Source: Larix sibirica (taxonomy: Eukaryota; Streptophyta; Pinopsida; Pinales; Pinaceae). Taken from it: 22,462 bases of DNA. The translations under genes were made by a program, and so were the position numbers. The stretch spans positions 18,117-40,578 of the forward strand of contig NWUY0300015708.1 of assembly GCA_004151065.3 (NCBI GenBank), in the 5' to 3' direction. This document shows positions 1-8,835 of the stretch, piece after piece. Under the pieces are notes generated by a model, which worked only from the letters and a program-made list of their open reading frames with translations, searched no databases and was not told the origin of the DNA. Position 1 is the first letter of the stretch. The number at the start of each line of letters is the position of its first letter.

Positions 1-913
1 TCTATTTTCTTCAATTTATTCCCTACAATTTAGATTGCATAACGTGGCTATGACCAATGCATTATATGCATTCTTTGATAATGCAATAGCAGCCTTAATC
101 ACTTTATAAGCCATCTTTTTTTCCCGATGAGAATTTTCTTGCTTACTCAAATAAGCCAACATCATTCCCTAGATGTTCCATCCTTTACATGGGATACAAT
201 CCTTTTCAGCCATATTTATGCCTCATTTGTAGCATTTCCAAGACACTACAATGTTGTGATTCATCTCACTTCATCTTCAGTAACCAAGAGCTCTTTTGTC
301 TCTTCTGGCACTACCATTTTGCACCTTTTGAATATGATAAATGCATGGCATGCACTTTAGATGAGGTACTATGACCTCTATTAAGTCCTCATTGTTATCA
401 ATTAGTGGTGATGTACTTGCATCATTGAGTATCTTTTCATATCAATAGTACCATCATAGTACCAAATACGCAGGCCTCCTTGGACTAGTCCTTTGACCTA
501 CTTGTCGACAAACACTTTTACCATGCATTTCTTCTTCAATTGTTCATTCACATAACTATGCAAGCATCATCATGGATGTATCCATAGTCATCCAAACTCA
601 ATTTTATATCTATCATGCTTCTATACCACCATAGAACTCTTTTCTCAAGTTTAAGAGGATTTGGTAATCATCCACATTGTTAGTTAACAAGTGGTTGAAC
701 CATACTTGGCTCATTCCATTGGGCCCCCGCACCACTATGAAAGTACCCTTGTGATGTTCATACAATAATATTTAGTTCATTTAGTTGTGGAACACTCCCA
801 TATCATGATAACATGTTTTCCCAAATTTTGGGGTACATTGGAAATTATACACATTGGCAATCGCATTGTCCAATCAAGCCCAAAGGCTATGTTCTATCAA
901 CTTCCTAAAACGT
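1..913 (-). pseudogene. Decayed coding region of unknown product
   Basis: Read on the minus strand, 905 to about 598 is one frame of roughly 100 codons broken by only three stops (one TGA, two TAA). It contains stretches such as GPNGMSQVWFNHLLTNN and YQILLNLRKEFYGG that look protein-like. Further pieces in shifted frames follow: DDYGYIHDDACIVM near 550-590, KGLVQGGLRIWYYDGTID near 435-490, and an open stretch with MAYKVIKAAIALSKNAYNAL close to the window edge. The stops are those expected from C-to-T change (CAA to TAA, CGA or TGG to TGA), as in methylated silent DNA. I do not recognise the family. It could be a retroelement open reading frame or a host pseudogene. The region is cut by the window start. 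Confidence 0.4.
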
Positions 914-1241
914 TAATAGATATATTTGTAAATAAGGACTAAAAAAAATATTCTCCTTTGAATAATCTTTACAATTGATATATCCATGCTAAGTTATGAT
1001 TTCTAAGCTAAAAGTTACAACCCTTCAAAATTGTCAAATTTGCCCAGTTTAAACTTTTCGTGTAGGTCCATTTAATTCCCAGAGGCCAACTTCCAAAAAT
1101 TGTAGAAGATAATATTTGGATAACCATAAAAACTTATCTATTGGACCTTATATTCTCATAACAAAGATTACTCGTCAACTTTCATTTCTTTGATATGATG
1201 CTCCAGACACATTTTATAAAATTATGGAATTGACTAGTTTN
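914..1241. other. Unassigned AT-rich stretch ending at an N
   Basis: I see no coding or structural signal here. Base 1241 is a single N. The sequence after it (from 1242) is a diverged relative of sequence starting near 4540, while the sequence before it is not, so the N probably marks a contig join. Confidence 0.4.
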
Positions 1242-1767
1242 CTGCAATCTTTACTTTTCAATTAGCCAAACAAACTATAAGTATTCATGCATGTAATCTT
1301 TTCATTGCAACATTTACAATATTCACTGAATTGATCTTAGAATTATAATACACAATAATTCAAATACTATCACTTATTACTATCTCAAAGGAAATGACAT
1401 ACATTTACTTTATATGCATCATTATAACAATAAAGTTGCAACATACAATCATATTACCTACGCAATCAAATAAAACTTTCAATACTCATGATTACATAGT
1501 AATATCCTTTCATGAAACCCTATCTTCCCAACAGAGCATTCGGGTAGCCCATCAAACATTAGTACCTTTCTTCATGGAATTCTTTCTCTTGCATCCATAT
1601 CAGCTCATGAAATTATCTCAGAATTGCCAATAAGTCTAGCATTTCAGTTATTAGCAAATTTTAATGAAATATATATCACAATCATGCATTCACACGATGT
1701 GTCTTAACATATGTACTCACACATATGCATGCATAACCACAATATGCACATAATATTTTGATGCACG
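1242..1767 (+). repeat. Diverged copy of the 4545-5472 repeat region
   Basis: Several blocks line up with 4545-5472 at roughly 70-80% by eye. Examples are the stretch with ttcattgcaa at 1301 against 4598, a gaaattatctcagaattgcc-like block at 1608 against 5318, and a cacatatgcatgcataacca block at 1720 against 5428. Matching is collinear with gaps. No coding potential is evident; the 79-codon reading frame across 1394-1633 is low complexity and probably chance. Confidence 0.55.
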
Positions 1768-1814
1768 TTCACTCAATGCACCCCTACATTGATTCATGAA
1801 TACCATAATGTCAT

Positions 1815-2971
1815 AGCTTAGTGTGTCAAAAAACCGCGTTCTATTTTTTTGAAACTCAATGTTTGAGGCCTCATGTTGGGCCCACCATCAGGAGGAAAAC
1901 AGATCCTGAGTAAAAATATCCTAGATGCTGACTAATAAATGATGGTATTTTCTCCTTTTTAGGTAGGGTCGGCTCCATTATTTATGAGGTTATTCTTTTT
2001 ATTTATACAGCGGATTGCAAGCTTCTAGCTTTCACTGAGTTTATAGCCATTGACTCTATTTATGTTGTTTGGATTGTTCTCAATCTCTATTGCCTCACAG
2101 ATCCACATTTTTGCAAAATTTTCCTCTCTTGTGATAACACTTGCCTTGTCAATGCAGATTAGATGACCTATGCTATGAGAATGTCCATCGAATGCCGATT
2201 TTTGGAACCTATTGTGAATTATGTTGGCATAATGTTCTTTCACACTTGTATTGAGCATCCTGATTCCCCAATGTATACTTTTCCGCAACTACAAGGGATA
2301 GTACAGATTCGTTTGTGTCTTTTAGGATTATTCGGGTCCTTCGCCTTGTCAAGCATATTCTTAATGGTGCTGGGTGGGGAGAATGTGACTCTAAGATTTA
2401 TTTTCTTGAGAATTTTTGTGAGTTTATCTATTGTCCCTTTGATGAAAGGGAGAGTGATCATATTGAAAATTCCTTGATTATCATTGTCTTGTCTCTTACG
2501 AGGTTCTTTTTATGCTTTTGATATCACTTTTTTAACACGTCCTTATTTATAACCATTCCTCTTGAACACCATAAACAAGTGTTCCATCTCTTTATCAATA
2601 TGCTTCTTATATGATATTCTCATGGAACGTGTCACCAAGGTGTTGATAATCCCACGTTTTTTATTTGGATGGTGGTGTGAATATGTGTGAAGATATTTGT
2701 CTGTATGTGTTTTCTTATGATAAACTTGGTGGGCTAATGAAAAATCGTCTTCCTTTGTGATGAGGACATCCAAAAATGGTATTTGTTTGTTTTATTCCAC
2801 CTCCATCGTGGATTTAATGTGATTTGATCTTTTGTTCATATGTTCGAGAAACTTGTCCAAGCTTTGTTTTCTGTGTGCCCAGTTCACATTTGTGTTGTCT
2901 ACAAACCTTTTCCACCATTTTGGCTTTAATAAAAAGGCCTCTAGGGATGTGTTTTCAAAATGTTCCACGTG
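1815..2971 (-). mobile_element. Penelope-like retroelement fragment, minus copy (locus A)
   Basis: A 5'-truncated PLE read on the minus strand, identical to 5520-6676. In order it holds the end of the RT domain (about 2965-2545), a linker (about 2480-2370), a GIY-YIG endonuclease (about 2345-2060), the ancestral stop near 1959-1961 and a 3' untranslated part ending near 1814. Diagnostic RT motifs are HQVYHKKTHTDKYLHTYSHHHP and PFLDVLITKEDD. The PLE family assignment rests on the order of RT then GIY-YIG and on these motifs. The domains are described in the locus B entries. Confidence 0.85.
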
Positions 2972-3268
2972 CCATGAGAATATTAGAAAGGATCATATTG
3001 ATAAAGAGATGGAACACTTGTCTATGGTGTTCAAGAGGAATGGTTATAAAGAAATATAGGTTATAAAGTGATATCAAAAGCACAAAAGAACCTCATAAGG
3101 GACAAGACAATGACAATCAAGGAACCTTCAATATGATCACTCTCCCTTACATCAAAGGGAAAACAAATAAACTCACGAAAAATATTTTGGAAAATAAATA
3201 TCAGAGACACGTTCTCCCCACACATCATCATTAAGAATATGCTTGACAAGGAGAAGGACTTGGTTAAT
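2966..3268 (+). mobile_element. Penelope-like fragment, plus copy (locus A, cut short)
   Basis: On the plus strand, from the CACGTG at 2966-2971, the sequence reads HIDKEMEHLSMVFKRNGYK and then, in another frame, NMITLPYIKGKTNKLTKNI. These are the same RT end and linker as the neighbouring minus copy, about 85% identical by eye but in the opposite orientation. It ends at 3268, where a LINE is inserted, and the remainder is missing from this locus. Confidence 0.8.
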
Positions 3269-3884
3269 CTTTTTTTTAACTGAAACTAATAAGTTGTATT
3301 GATAAAATAAAAATAAAAAATGGGGAAGCCGTGGCTGAGGCCAAATCCGGCTAAATACAACATTAAAAAATGCTTAAGTGTGTATTACTCCTTGATCTCA
3401 ATACCATTATGCGTTTGACAATTGGAATCTATTATTAGGATGTACAGAACCTTGCTTCCTTGAGATGGCTATGCCCGCTTGGTGAACACAATGTGGATTT
3501 TTCCATGTAACTCTGTAAATATGTAACCGGATCTCTTATAATCTCTTTTCTCGGTGTCGAGTGTCCCTTCATTTCGTCACTTGCTTGATCCGTTCATAGT
3601 ATACTAATGCAAATTATAATTAACGGATATGGTGATGACTCGTTTCCCCATTCGAGAGTTCAATTTTCCTAGGTTCGAGACTAGTTCCAGATTTTTCCTC
3701 TGTTTTTGCTTCATAGTTTAAGTCTCTCACGATATGGTATGCTTTGAATTGGTTGAATCAATATGCAATTTTCTATATACGGTGAATAATCTATTTTGTT
3801 TCCAAATTATTGAAATCTGATTGCAAGTTGAAGGCTTTGATGATTAAGAGGGAATCTCCAAACACTTGTAGTTTCTCAATTCTT
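3269..3884 (-). mobile_element. LINE 3' part (locus A), truncated at the N
   Basis: Identical to 6974-7589. It starts with a T8 run (3270-3277), the complement of a short poly(A) tail, and stops at the N at 3885 inside the element. No 5' side or second target duplication is present. Confidence 0.75.
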
Positions 3885-3885
3885 N
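3885..3885. other. Single N at the end of duplication copy A
   Basis: The identical block ends at 3884 and unrelated sequence begins at 3886. This looks like a gap placeholder rather than one unread base. Confidence 0.7.
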
Positions 3886-3984
3886 TGACTGCTATATGAT
3901 ATCAAGGAAAAGATTTTTAAAATTGTTTAAGCTCTGTAATTCACTAATTCACCCCCCCCTCTCAGTTAATTGATACTTTCAACA
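3886..3984 (+). mobile_element. Possible 3' end of a Copia-type LTR
   Basis: The stretch has the attcacccccccctctcag block (about 3946-3964) followed shortly by an end in CA (3984). Many plant Copia LTRs carry a similar 'attcaccccccctct' block close to their 3' terminus. No partner LTR, primer-binding site or TG start is visible, because the left side is cut by the N at 3885. Confidence 0.35.
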
Positions 3985-4439
3985 GATAAAGTATGCAATA
4001 AGCCCAATACTTATCTGTATGAACATATATTTGCTGCATATGGTTTCCATGGGAGAGATTAAGATTACTATCTTCTTTGATGCACCCAAGATATCTACAT
4101 ATACCTTTAATGCCTTCTTGATCCTAGCTAGTATAACATGAATCTCTCACTCGCATTCATTCAAGTTGCCTCTTCCTTGCAATCACTCACCATTCAGGCT
4201 AAGGCATCCTCTTCATCGATCCATGTTTCCCTCGGGTGATCCATCATTTTCTTGGGCTTTATTGCACAAGAAGAGCGCCAACTCACAGGCCTTGCTACTA
4301 GAGCATCCCATTAGCATCCCTTAACATAGCTCATGGCGATCAAGGCATAGGGTTCCAATGTCATTATAGTAGATTTATTCCCTTTGCTTGCAAGCATTTA
4401 ACAACCATCATCTATCCTCACTAGATAGATCCATCATCT
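3985..4439. other. Unassigned AT-rich spacer
   Basis: No reading frame, tandem structure or element end is visible. It is locally pyrimidine-rich on the plus strand (for example 4140-4330). Confidence 0.4.
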
Positions 4440-5507
4440 TACATGAGATCCTTCTCGTAATGCTTGGTCTTTACAAAGAATATCTTTCAATATTTATTAT
4501 GGACTTACACTTATTGCCTTATCCAAGACAATTCTGCTAACAATCTGAATCTTTCAAACAACCAAACAATTTGTGAGTACCCATGCACGTAATATTTTCA
4601 TTGCAATATTTACAACAGTCGGTGAAGTGATCTCAGAATTATAACACTCAATAATTCAAACACTTTCAGCTGTTAATATCTCGAATGCAAGGAAATACAT
4701 TCATTTTATATGCACCATTATCAAAATTTCAAATTGAAATGTTAAATATGCCTACTATATAATCATATTTAATCAACGACGAGGCTCTCCTCATGTTTTT
4801 TTCCTTGTAGGAAATAATGCACAATATTCCTCATGGGATTACACTCACTGCCATGTCAAAGACTTGCACACATGAATTCCTTCCTAACATATCCACAACA
4901 ACCAACAACTTTTAGCATTTCACCAAAATTTCGAATTGAAGTTTACAATTTTGAATATACTCTCATTCAAATGTTAACACTCATTAGATCCTTCTCATGT
5001 TGTTTAGCTCTTATAGTCGATAGCACATGGTCTTCCTGCAATGTGTCCTCCCAACATAATTCACAAATGAACAAGCAGTCAATAACATTAATAACCAAAT
5101 TCAAATCTGAATTTACAATTATGTTCCCTACATAAATCATCCTCATAGTGTTTGGTTCTGGTAAGTGGTAGAACACTTCCCTATTTATGGTCTTACACTC
5201 GCTTCCATAATTTGGACATCCACCTACAACATGTCCTTCCATCACAAATATCAAACAACCAAACAAAAATTGGTGTTTTCAGCATTTAAATTTCATTGTA
5301 TTATCCACAACAACCATGAAATGATCTCAAAATTACCCATAATTCTACCATTTCATATATTAGCTAGTTGTAATGTAATATGGCACAAACATGTATTCAC
5401 ACATTGCATTCTAACATACACACCTACACATATGGATGCATAACCACAGATTTACATAACCTTTAATGCACATTCACTCAATGCACCCCTACATTGATTC
5501 ATGAATA
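4440..5507 (+). repeat. Degenerate tandem repeat, period about 340 bases
   Basis: Related blocks recur in the same order. A ttacactcactgcc-like block occurs near 4506, 4839 and 5193 (spacings about 333 and 354). An acaaccaaacaa-like block follows each near 4559, 4898 and 5258. A ccttctcatgttgttt-like block lies near 4450, 4786, 4991 and 5141, so some units are subdivided. An aaattgaaatttacaat-like block occurs near 4728, 4929 and 5099. Copies are strongly diverged. The overlapping reading frames at 4833-5443 have no protein features and are probably chance. Confidence 0.5.
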
Positions 5508-5519
5508 CCATAATGTCAT
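5508..5519 (+). repeat. 12-base direct repeat, left flank of PLE pair
   Basis: ccataatgtcat lies directly outside the 3' end of the minus PLE copy. The same 12 bases occur at 8836-8847 beyond the 3' end of the plus copy. It is a candidate target-site duplication of the whole pair. The same left copy is present in locus A at 1803-1814. Confidence 0.55.
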
Positions 5520-5663
5520 AGCTTAGTGTGTCAAAAAACCGCGTTCTATTTTTTTGAAACTCAATGTTTGAGGCCTCATGTTGGGCCCACCATCAGGAGG
5601 AAAACAGATCCTGAGTAAAAATATCCTAGATGCTGACTAATAAATGATGGTATTTTCTCCTTT

Positions 5664-6166
5664 TTAGGTAGGGTCGGCTCCATTATTTATGAGGTTATTC
5701 TTTTTATTTATACAGCGGATTGCAAGCTTCTAGCTTTCACTGAGTTTATAGCCATTGACTCTATTTATGTTGTTTGGATTGTTCTCAATCTCTATTGCCT
5801 CACAGATCCACATTTTTGCAAAATTTTCCTCTCTTGTGATAACACTTGCCTTGTCAATGCAGATTAGATGACCTATGCTATGAGAATGTCCATCGAATGC
5901 CGATTTTTGGAACCTATTGTGAATTATGTTGGCATAATGTTCTTTCACACTTGTATTGAGCATCCTGATTCCCCAATGTATACTTTTCCGCAACTACAAG
6001 GGATAGTACAGATTCGTTTGTGTCTTTTAGGATTATTCGGGTCCTTCGCCTTGTCAAGCATATTCTTAATGGTGCTGGGTGGGGAGAATGTGACTCTAAG
6101 ATTTATTTTCTTGAGAATTTTTGTGAGTTTATCTATTGTCCCTTTGATGAAAGGGAGAGTGATCAT
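5664..6166 (-). pseudogene. PLE linker and GIY-YIG endonuclease, minus copy
   Basis: Two frames make up one ancestral domain. The first (6166-5945) runs from MITLPFIKGTIDKLTKILKK through IPCSCGKVYIGESG to SIQV. The second (from about 5980) starts at VKEHYANIIHNRFQKSA and passes through HSHSIGH, ASVITREENFA and EAIEIENNPNNINR to KLSES. A small net deletion at the join breaks the frame. The first signature is degenerate (RIC where GIY is expected) but YIG is intact, as are the C-x-C pair and the histidines typical of PLE endonucleases. A TGG-to-TAG change truncates it at 5730-5732; the older stop, shared in position with the plus copy, is at 5664-5666. Identical copy at 1959-2461. Confidence 0.8.
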
Positions 6167-6247
6167 ATTGAAAATTCCTTGATTATCATTGTCTTGTCTC
6201 TTACGAGGTTCTTTTTATGCTTTTGATATCACTTTTTTAACACGTCC

Positions 6248-6670
6248 TTATTTATAACCATTCCTCTTGAACACCATAAACAAGTGTTCCATCTCTTTAT
6301 CAATATGCTTCTTATATGATATTCTCATGGAACGTGTCACCAAGGTGTTGATAATCCCACGTTTTTTATTTGGATGGTGGTGTGAATATGTGTGAAGATA
6401 TTTGTCTGTATGTGTTTTCTTATGATAAACTTGGTGGGCTAATGAAAAATCGTCTTCCTTTGTGATGAGGACATCCAAAAATGGTATTTGTTTGTTTTAT
6501 TCCACCTCCATCGTGGATTTAATGTGATTTGATCTTTTGTTCATATGTTCGAGAAACTTGTCCAAGCTTTGTTTTCTGTGTGCCCAGTTCACATTTGTGT
6601 TGTCTACAAACCTTTTCCACCATTTTGGCTTTAATAAAAAGGCCTCTAGGGATGTGTTTTCAAAATGTTC
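6248..6670 (-). pseudogene. PLE reverse transcriptase, C-terminal part
   Basis: In the first of its frames the minus strand reads EHFENT, then KPKWWKRFVDNTNVNW, then DKFLEHMNKRSNHIKSTMEVE. This is the palm motif C region and what follows it in PLE reverse transcriptases. The usual catalytic Y-V-D-D is F-V-D-N here, so the second metal-binding aspartate is lost. After a stop in place of one residue (E-stop-NKQIPFLDV) it continues as PFLDVLITKEDD and HQVYHKKTHTDKYLH, ending at KRNGYK. The 76-codon frame at 6248-6478 covers only the last part, and its Met is internal. The ends of the palm and the thumb are present; fingers and motifs A and B are absent. An identical copy lies at 2543-2965. Confidence 0.8.
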
Positions 6671-6973
6671 CACGTGCCATGAGAATATTAGAAAGGATCA
6701 TATTGATAAAGAGATGGAACACTTGTCTATGGTGTTCAAGAGGAATGGTTATAAAGAAATATAGGTTATAAAGTGATATCAAAAGCACAAAAGAACCTCA
6801 TAAGGGACAAGACAATGACAATCAAGGAACCTTCAATATGATCACTCTCCCTTACATCAAAGGGAAAACAAATAAACTCACGAAAAATATTTTGGAAAAT
6901 AAATATCAGAGACACGTTCTCCCCACACATCATCATTAAGAATATGCTTGACAAGGAGAAGGACTTGGTTAAT
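6671..6973 (+). mobile_element. Penelope-like retroelement, plus copy, 5' part
   Basis: Starts at the CACGTG it shares with the minus copy and runs to the LINE insertion. It encodes HIDKEMEHLSMVFKRNGYK, then in a shifted frame NMITLPYIKGKTNKLTKNI, and ends KNMLDKEKDLVNL-like just before the LINE. Rough identity to the minus copy is about 85% over this stretch. It continues at 8289 with no loss of bases once one copy of the 10-base target duplication is removed. Confidence 0.8.
6964..6973 (+). repeat. Target-site duplication, LINE 3' side
   Basis: cttggttaat matches 8279-8288 exactly. It abuts the T8 run (6975-6982) that is the complement of the LINE poly(A), one base between. Confidence 0.8.
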
Positions 6974-8278
6974 CTTTTTTTTAACTGAAACTAATAAGTT
7001 GTATTGATAAAATAAAAATAAAAAATGGGGAAGCCGTGGCTGAGGCCAAATCCGGCTAAATACAACATTAAAAAATGCTTAAGTGTGTATTACTCCTTGA
7101 TCTCAATACCATTATGCGTTTGACAATTGGAATCTATTATTAGGATGTACAGAACCTTGCTTCCTTGAGATGGCTATGCCCGCTTGGTGAACACAATGTG
7201 GATTTTTCCATGTAACTCTGTAAATATGTAACCGGATCTCTTATAATCTCTTTTCTCGGTGTCGAGTGTCCCTTCATTTCGTCACTTGCTTGATCCGTTC
7301 ATAGTATACTAATGCAAATTATAATTAACGGATATGGTGATGACTCGTTTCCCCATTCGAGAGTTCAATTTTCCTAGGTTCGAGACTAGTTCCAGATTTT
7401 TCCTCTGTTTTTGCTTCATAGTTTAAGTCTCTCACGATATGGTATGCTTTGAATTGGTTGAATCAATATGCAATTTTCTATATACGGTGAATAATCTATT
7501 TTGTTTCCAAATTATTGAAATCTGATTGCAAGTTGAAGGCTTTGATGATTAAGAGGGAATCTCCAAACACTTGTAGTTTCTCAATTCTTTTCATTTTTGG
7601 CAATATCGCAGCCCTTTAGGAGATATATAGCTTCTGCTAAGTTGTTTGAGCAGGTTCCCAATTCCCATCTGTATCTGATTTTCGATACTCCTCCCGTAGA
7701 AAACAAAACCCCCCCGCTCCTACCACTCCAGGGTTACTTTTGGACGCACCATCAAATTGTAGGCTGTCCATAGGTTGCTTGTTTCTCCAATCTTGAAAGT
7801 TGGAGTTAGAGAGTTTGATTTGCCAAGTTGGTAGGTTCCGGAGTTGAAGACCTATTTCTTTTATGGGGCTTGAGGGGAGGGTCCTGATCCAATTTAGTTC
7901 ATTTGTGTTGAGGTTTGTATCCACCCCGAGTTTAGAAGATTTCAAGCATTCTATAAGCAGGCCTTTGGCTTGTCCAACAACTTGTAAGGGAGAGGGGCAA
8001 GAATCCTGGAAAATGGCTTTGTTCCTGGAAATCCAAATTTTCGAACATGTGAATTTAGGAAGAGTTATCCATATTTGGAGCCAAAGCTTTTTTTTCGATC
8101 GAGGGGAAGGGTAGATGGACTTCCAATATTTGAGTAGGTAGGTGGTGGTTTTGAGCACCAACATGGTTATATCAAGACCATGAAGCATGTGATCCCAGAA
8201 TTCTTTTGCAAATTGACATTCGAAGAATAAGTGGTCTATTGATTCAAAATTCTTGTGACATAAAAGACACCAATGTGG
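6974..8278 (-). mobile_element. 5'-truncated L1-type LINE inside the plus PLE
   Basis: The insert is 1305 bases, lies between perfect 10-base target duplications, and carries a short A-run at its minus-strand 3' end. This is the signature of target-primed insertion of a truncated L1 element. It keeps only the C-terminal part of ORF2 and the 3' untranslated region. The tail before the A-run is AT-rich with a ttttatttttattttatcaa stretch on the minus strand. Copy A (3269-3884) contains only its 3' 616 bases. Confidence 0.85.
7390..8278 (-). pseudogene. LINE ORF2 C-terminus: zf-RVT and RNase H
   Basis: The open frame 7637-8302 (221 codons) begins outside the LINE, in antisense PLE sequence, so its Met is not a real start; the LINE-derived part starts around residue 9. 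Residues 12-29 show C-x2-C...H...C (CLLCHKNFESIDHLFFEC), the zf-RVT motif that follows RT in plant L1 elements. Around residue 182 comes LQFDGASKSNPGVVGAGG, the start of the RNase H domain carried by many plant L1s, with its first catalytic Asp. After the stop at 7637 the domain continues in other frames: NLAEAIYLLKGCDIA (Glu), LQVFGDSLLIIKAFN (Asp) and HIVRDLNYEA near 7400-7440, where the usual following Asp is replaced by Lys. Dead by frameshift and truncation. Confidence 0.8.
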
Positions 8279-8288
8279 CTTGGTTAAT
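8279..8288 (+). repeat. Target-site duplication, LINE 5' side
   Basis: cttggttaat, the second copy of the 6964-6973 duplication. Deleting 6974-8288 restores an uninterrupted PLE that aligns with the minus copy across the join. Confidence 0.8.
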
Positions 8289-8806
8289 ACTAAAAGACAC
8301 AAAGGAATCTATATTATCCCTTGCAGTTGTGTAAAAGTATACATTGGGGAAACAGGACACTCAATACAAATGAGGAGAATATAACATTGTGCCAACATCG
8401 CTCACAATTAGTTCCAAAAATCGGCATTAGCTGGACATCCTCATAGCACATGTCATCTAATTTGCATTAACAAGGAAAGTGTTATCGCAAGGGAGGAACA
8501 ATATGCAAAAAGGCAGATCCATGAGGCAATAAATGTTGAGAAGAATCCAAACAACATATATAGAGACACTATATAGAAACTTAGTGAAAGATGGAATCCT
8601 GCAATCCATTGTACAAATAAAAAGAATAACCTCATAAATAATGGAGCCAAACCTACCTAAAAAGGAGAAAATACCACTAATTATTAGTCAACATCTAGGA
8701 TATTTTTACCCGGGATATTTTTTCCTCTTGATGATGTGCCCAACATGAGGCCCGAAACATTGAGTTTCAAAAAAACAGAACACAATTTTCTGACACACTA
8801 AGCTAT
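8289..8806 (+). mobile_element. Penelope-like retroelement, plus copy, GIY-YIG and 3' end
   Basis: This resumes the element interrupted at 6973. The plus strand reads KRHKGIYIIPCSCVKVYIG followed by ETGHSIQ, with both GIY and YIG of the endonuclease signature intact. It then passes through INKESVIAREEQYAKRQIHE and EKNPNNIYRD, and ends KPT-stop at 8658-8660. Several in-frame stops (for example TAA in place of a GAA soon after SIQMRRI) show it is dead. The 3' untranslated part (8661-8806) matches the minus copy to GACACACTAAGCTAT. The 65-codon minus-strand frame over 8453-8650 is a shadow of this. Confidence 0.85.
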
Positions 8807-8835
8807 TTTGCTTTGCGTAGTAACAATGAAAAATT

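Larger units (their letters stand above)
1768..3884 (+). repeat. Identical direct duplication, copy A (2117 bases)
   Basis: This block matches 5473-7589 at a constant offset of 3705 with no difference seen. It carries a minus-strand PLE fragment, a plus-strand PLE fragment and the 3' part of a LINE. It stops inside the LINE exactly at the N at 3885, with no target duplication or element end there. The first mismatch on the left is 1767 versus 5472. The abrupt right end at an N makes an assembly join the simplest explanation; a recent real duplication or gene conversion is possible. Confidence 0.9.
5520..6676 (-). mobile_element. Penelope-like retroelement, minus copy (locus B)
   Basis: A PLE retrotransposes by target-primed reverse transcription using an RT related to telomerase and, in this class, a C-terminal GIY-YIG endonuclease. 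This copy lacks the N-terminal half and most of the RT. It begins around the CACGTG at 6671-6676 and ends near 5520 at a sequence reading GACACACTAAGCT on the minus strand. The same terminal sequence occurs in the plus copy (8792-8804), which fixes the 3' end. Conifer 'Dryad' elements are the closest described group I know of; placing it there is inference. Confidence 0.85.
5473..7589 (+). repeat. Identical direct duplication, copy B (2117 bases)
   Basis: This is the partner of 1768-3884. Here the sequence continues past the identical block into the rest of the LINE and the rest of the plus-strand PLE, so this is the complete version of the locus. Confidence 0.9.

Noticed and set aside
2163-2521. 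Plus-strand frames of 104 and 68 codons (repeated at 5868-6226)
   Set aside because: Antisense shadows of the PLE linker and GIY-YIG domain.
2824-3066. Two overlapping plus-strand reading frames of 75-80 codons as a gene
   Set aside because: They run across the head-to-head PLE junction: the first part is antisense to the minus copy and only the last 30 residues are sense PLE.
4440-5507. CRISPR array, suggested by regularly spaced similar blocks
   Set aside because: The blocks are long, diverged and about 340 bases apart in plant-type sequence. Short identical repeats with unique spacers are absent.
7637-8302. A 221-codon intact minus-strand gene
   Set aside because: Its start codon lies in antisense PLE outside the LINE insertion, and it stops in the middle of the RNase H domain. 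It is part of a truncated LINE ORF.
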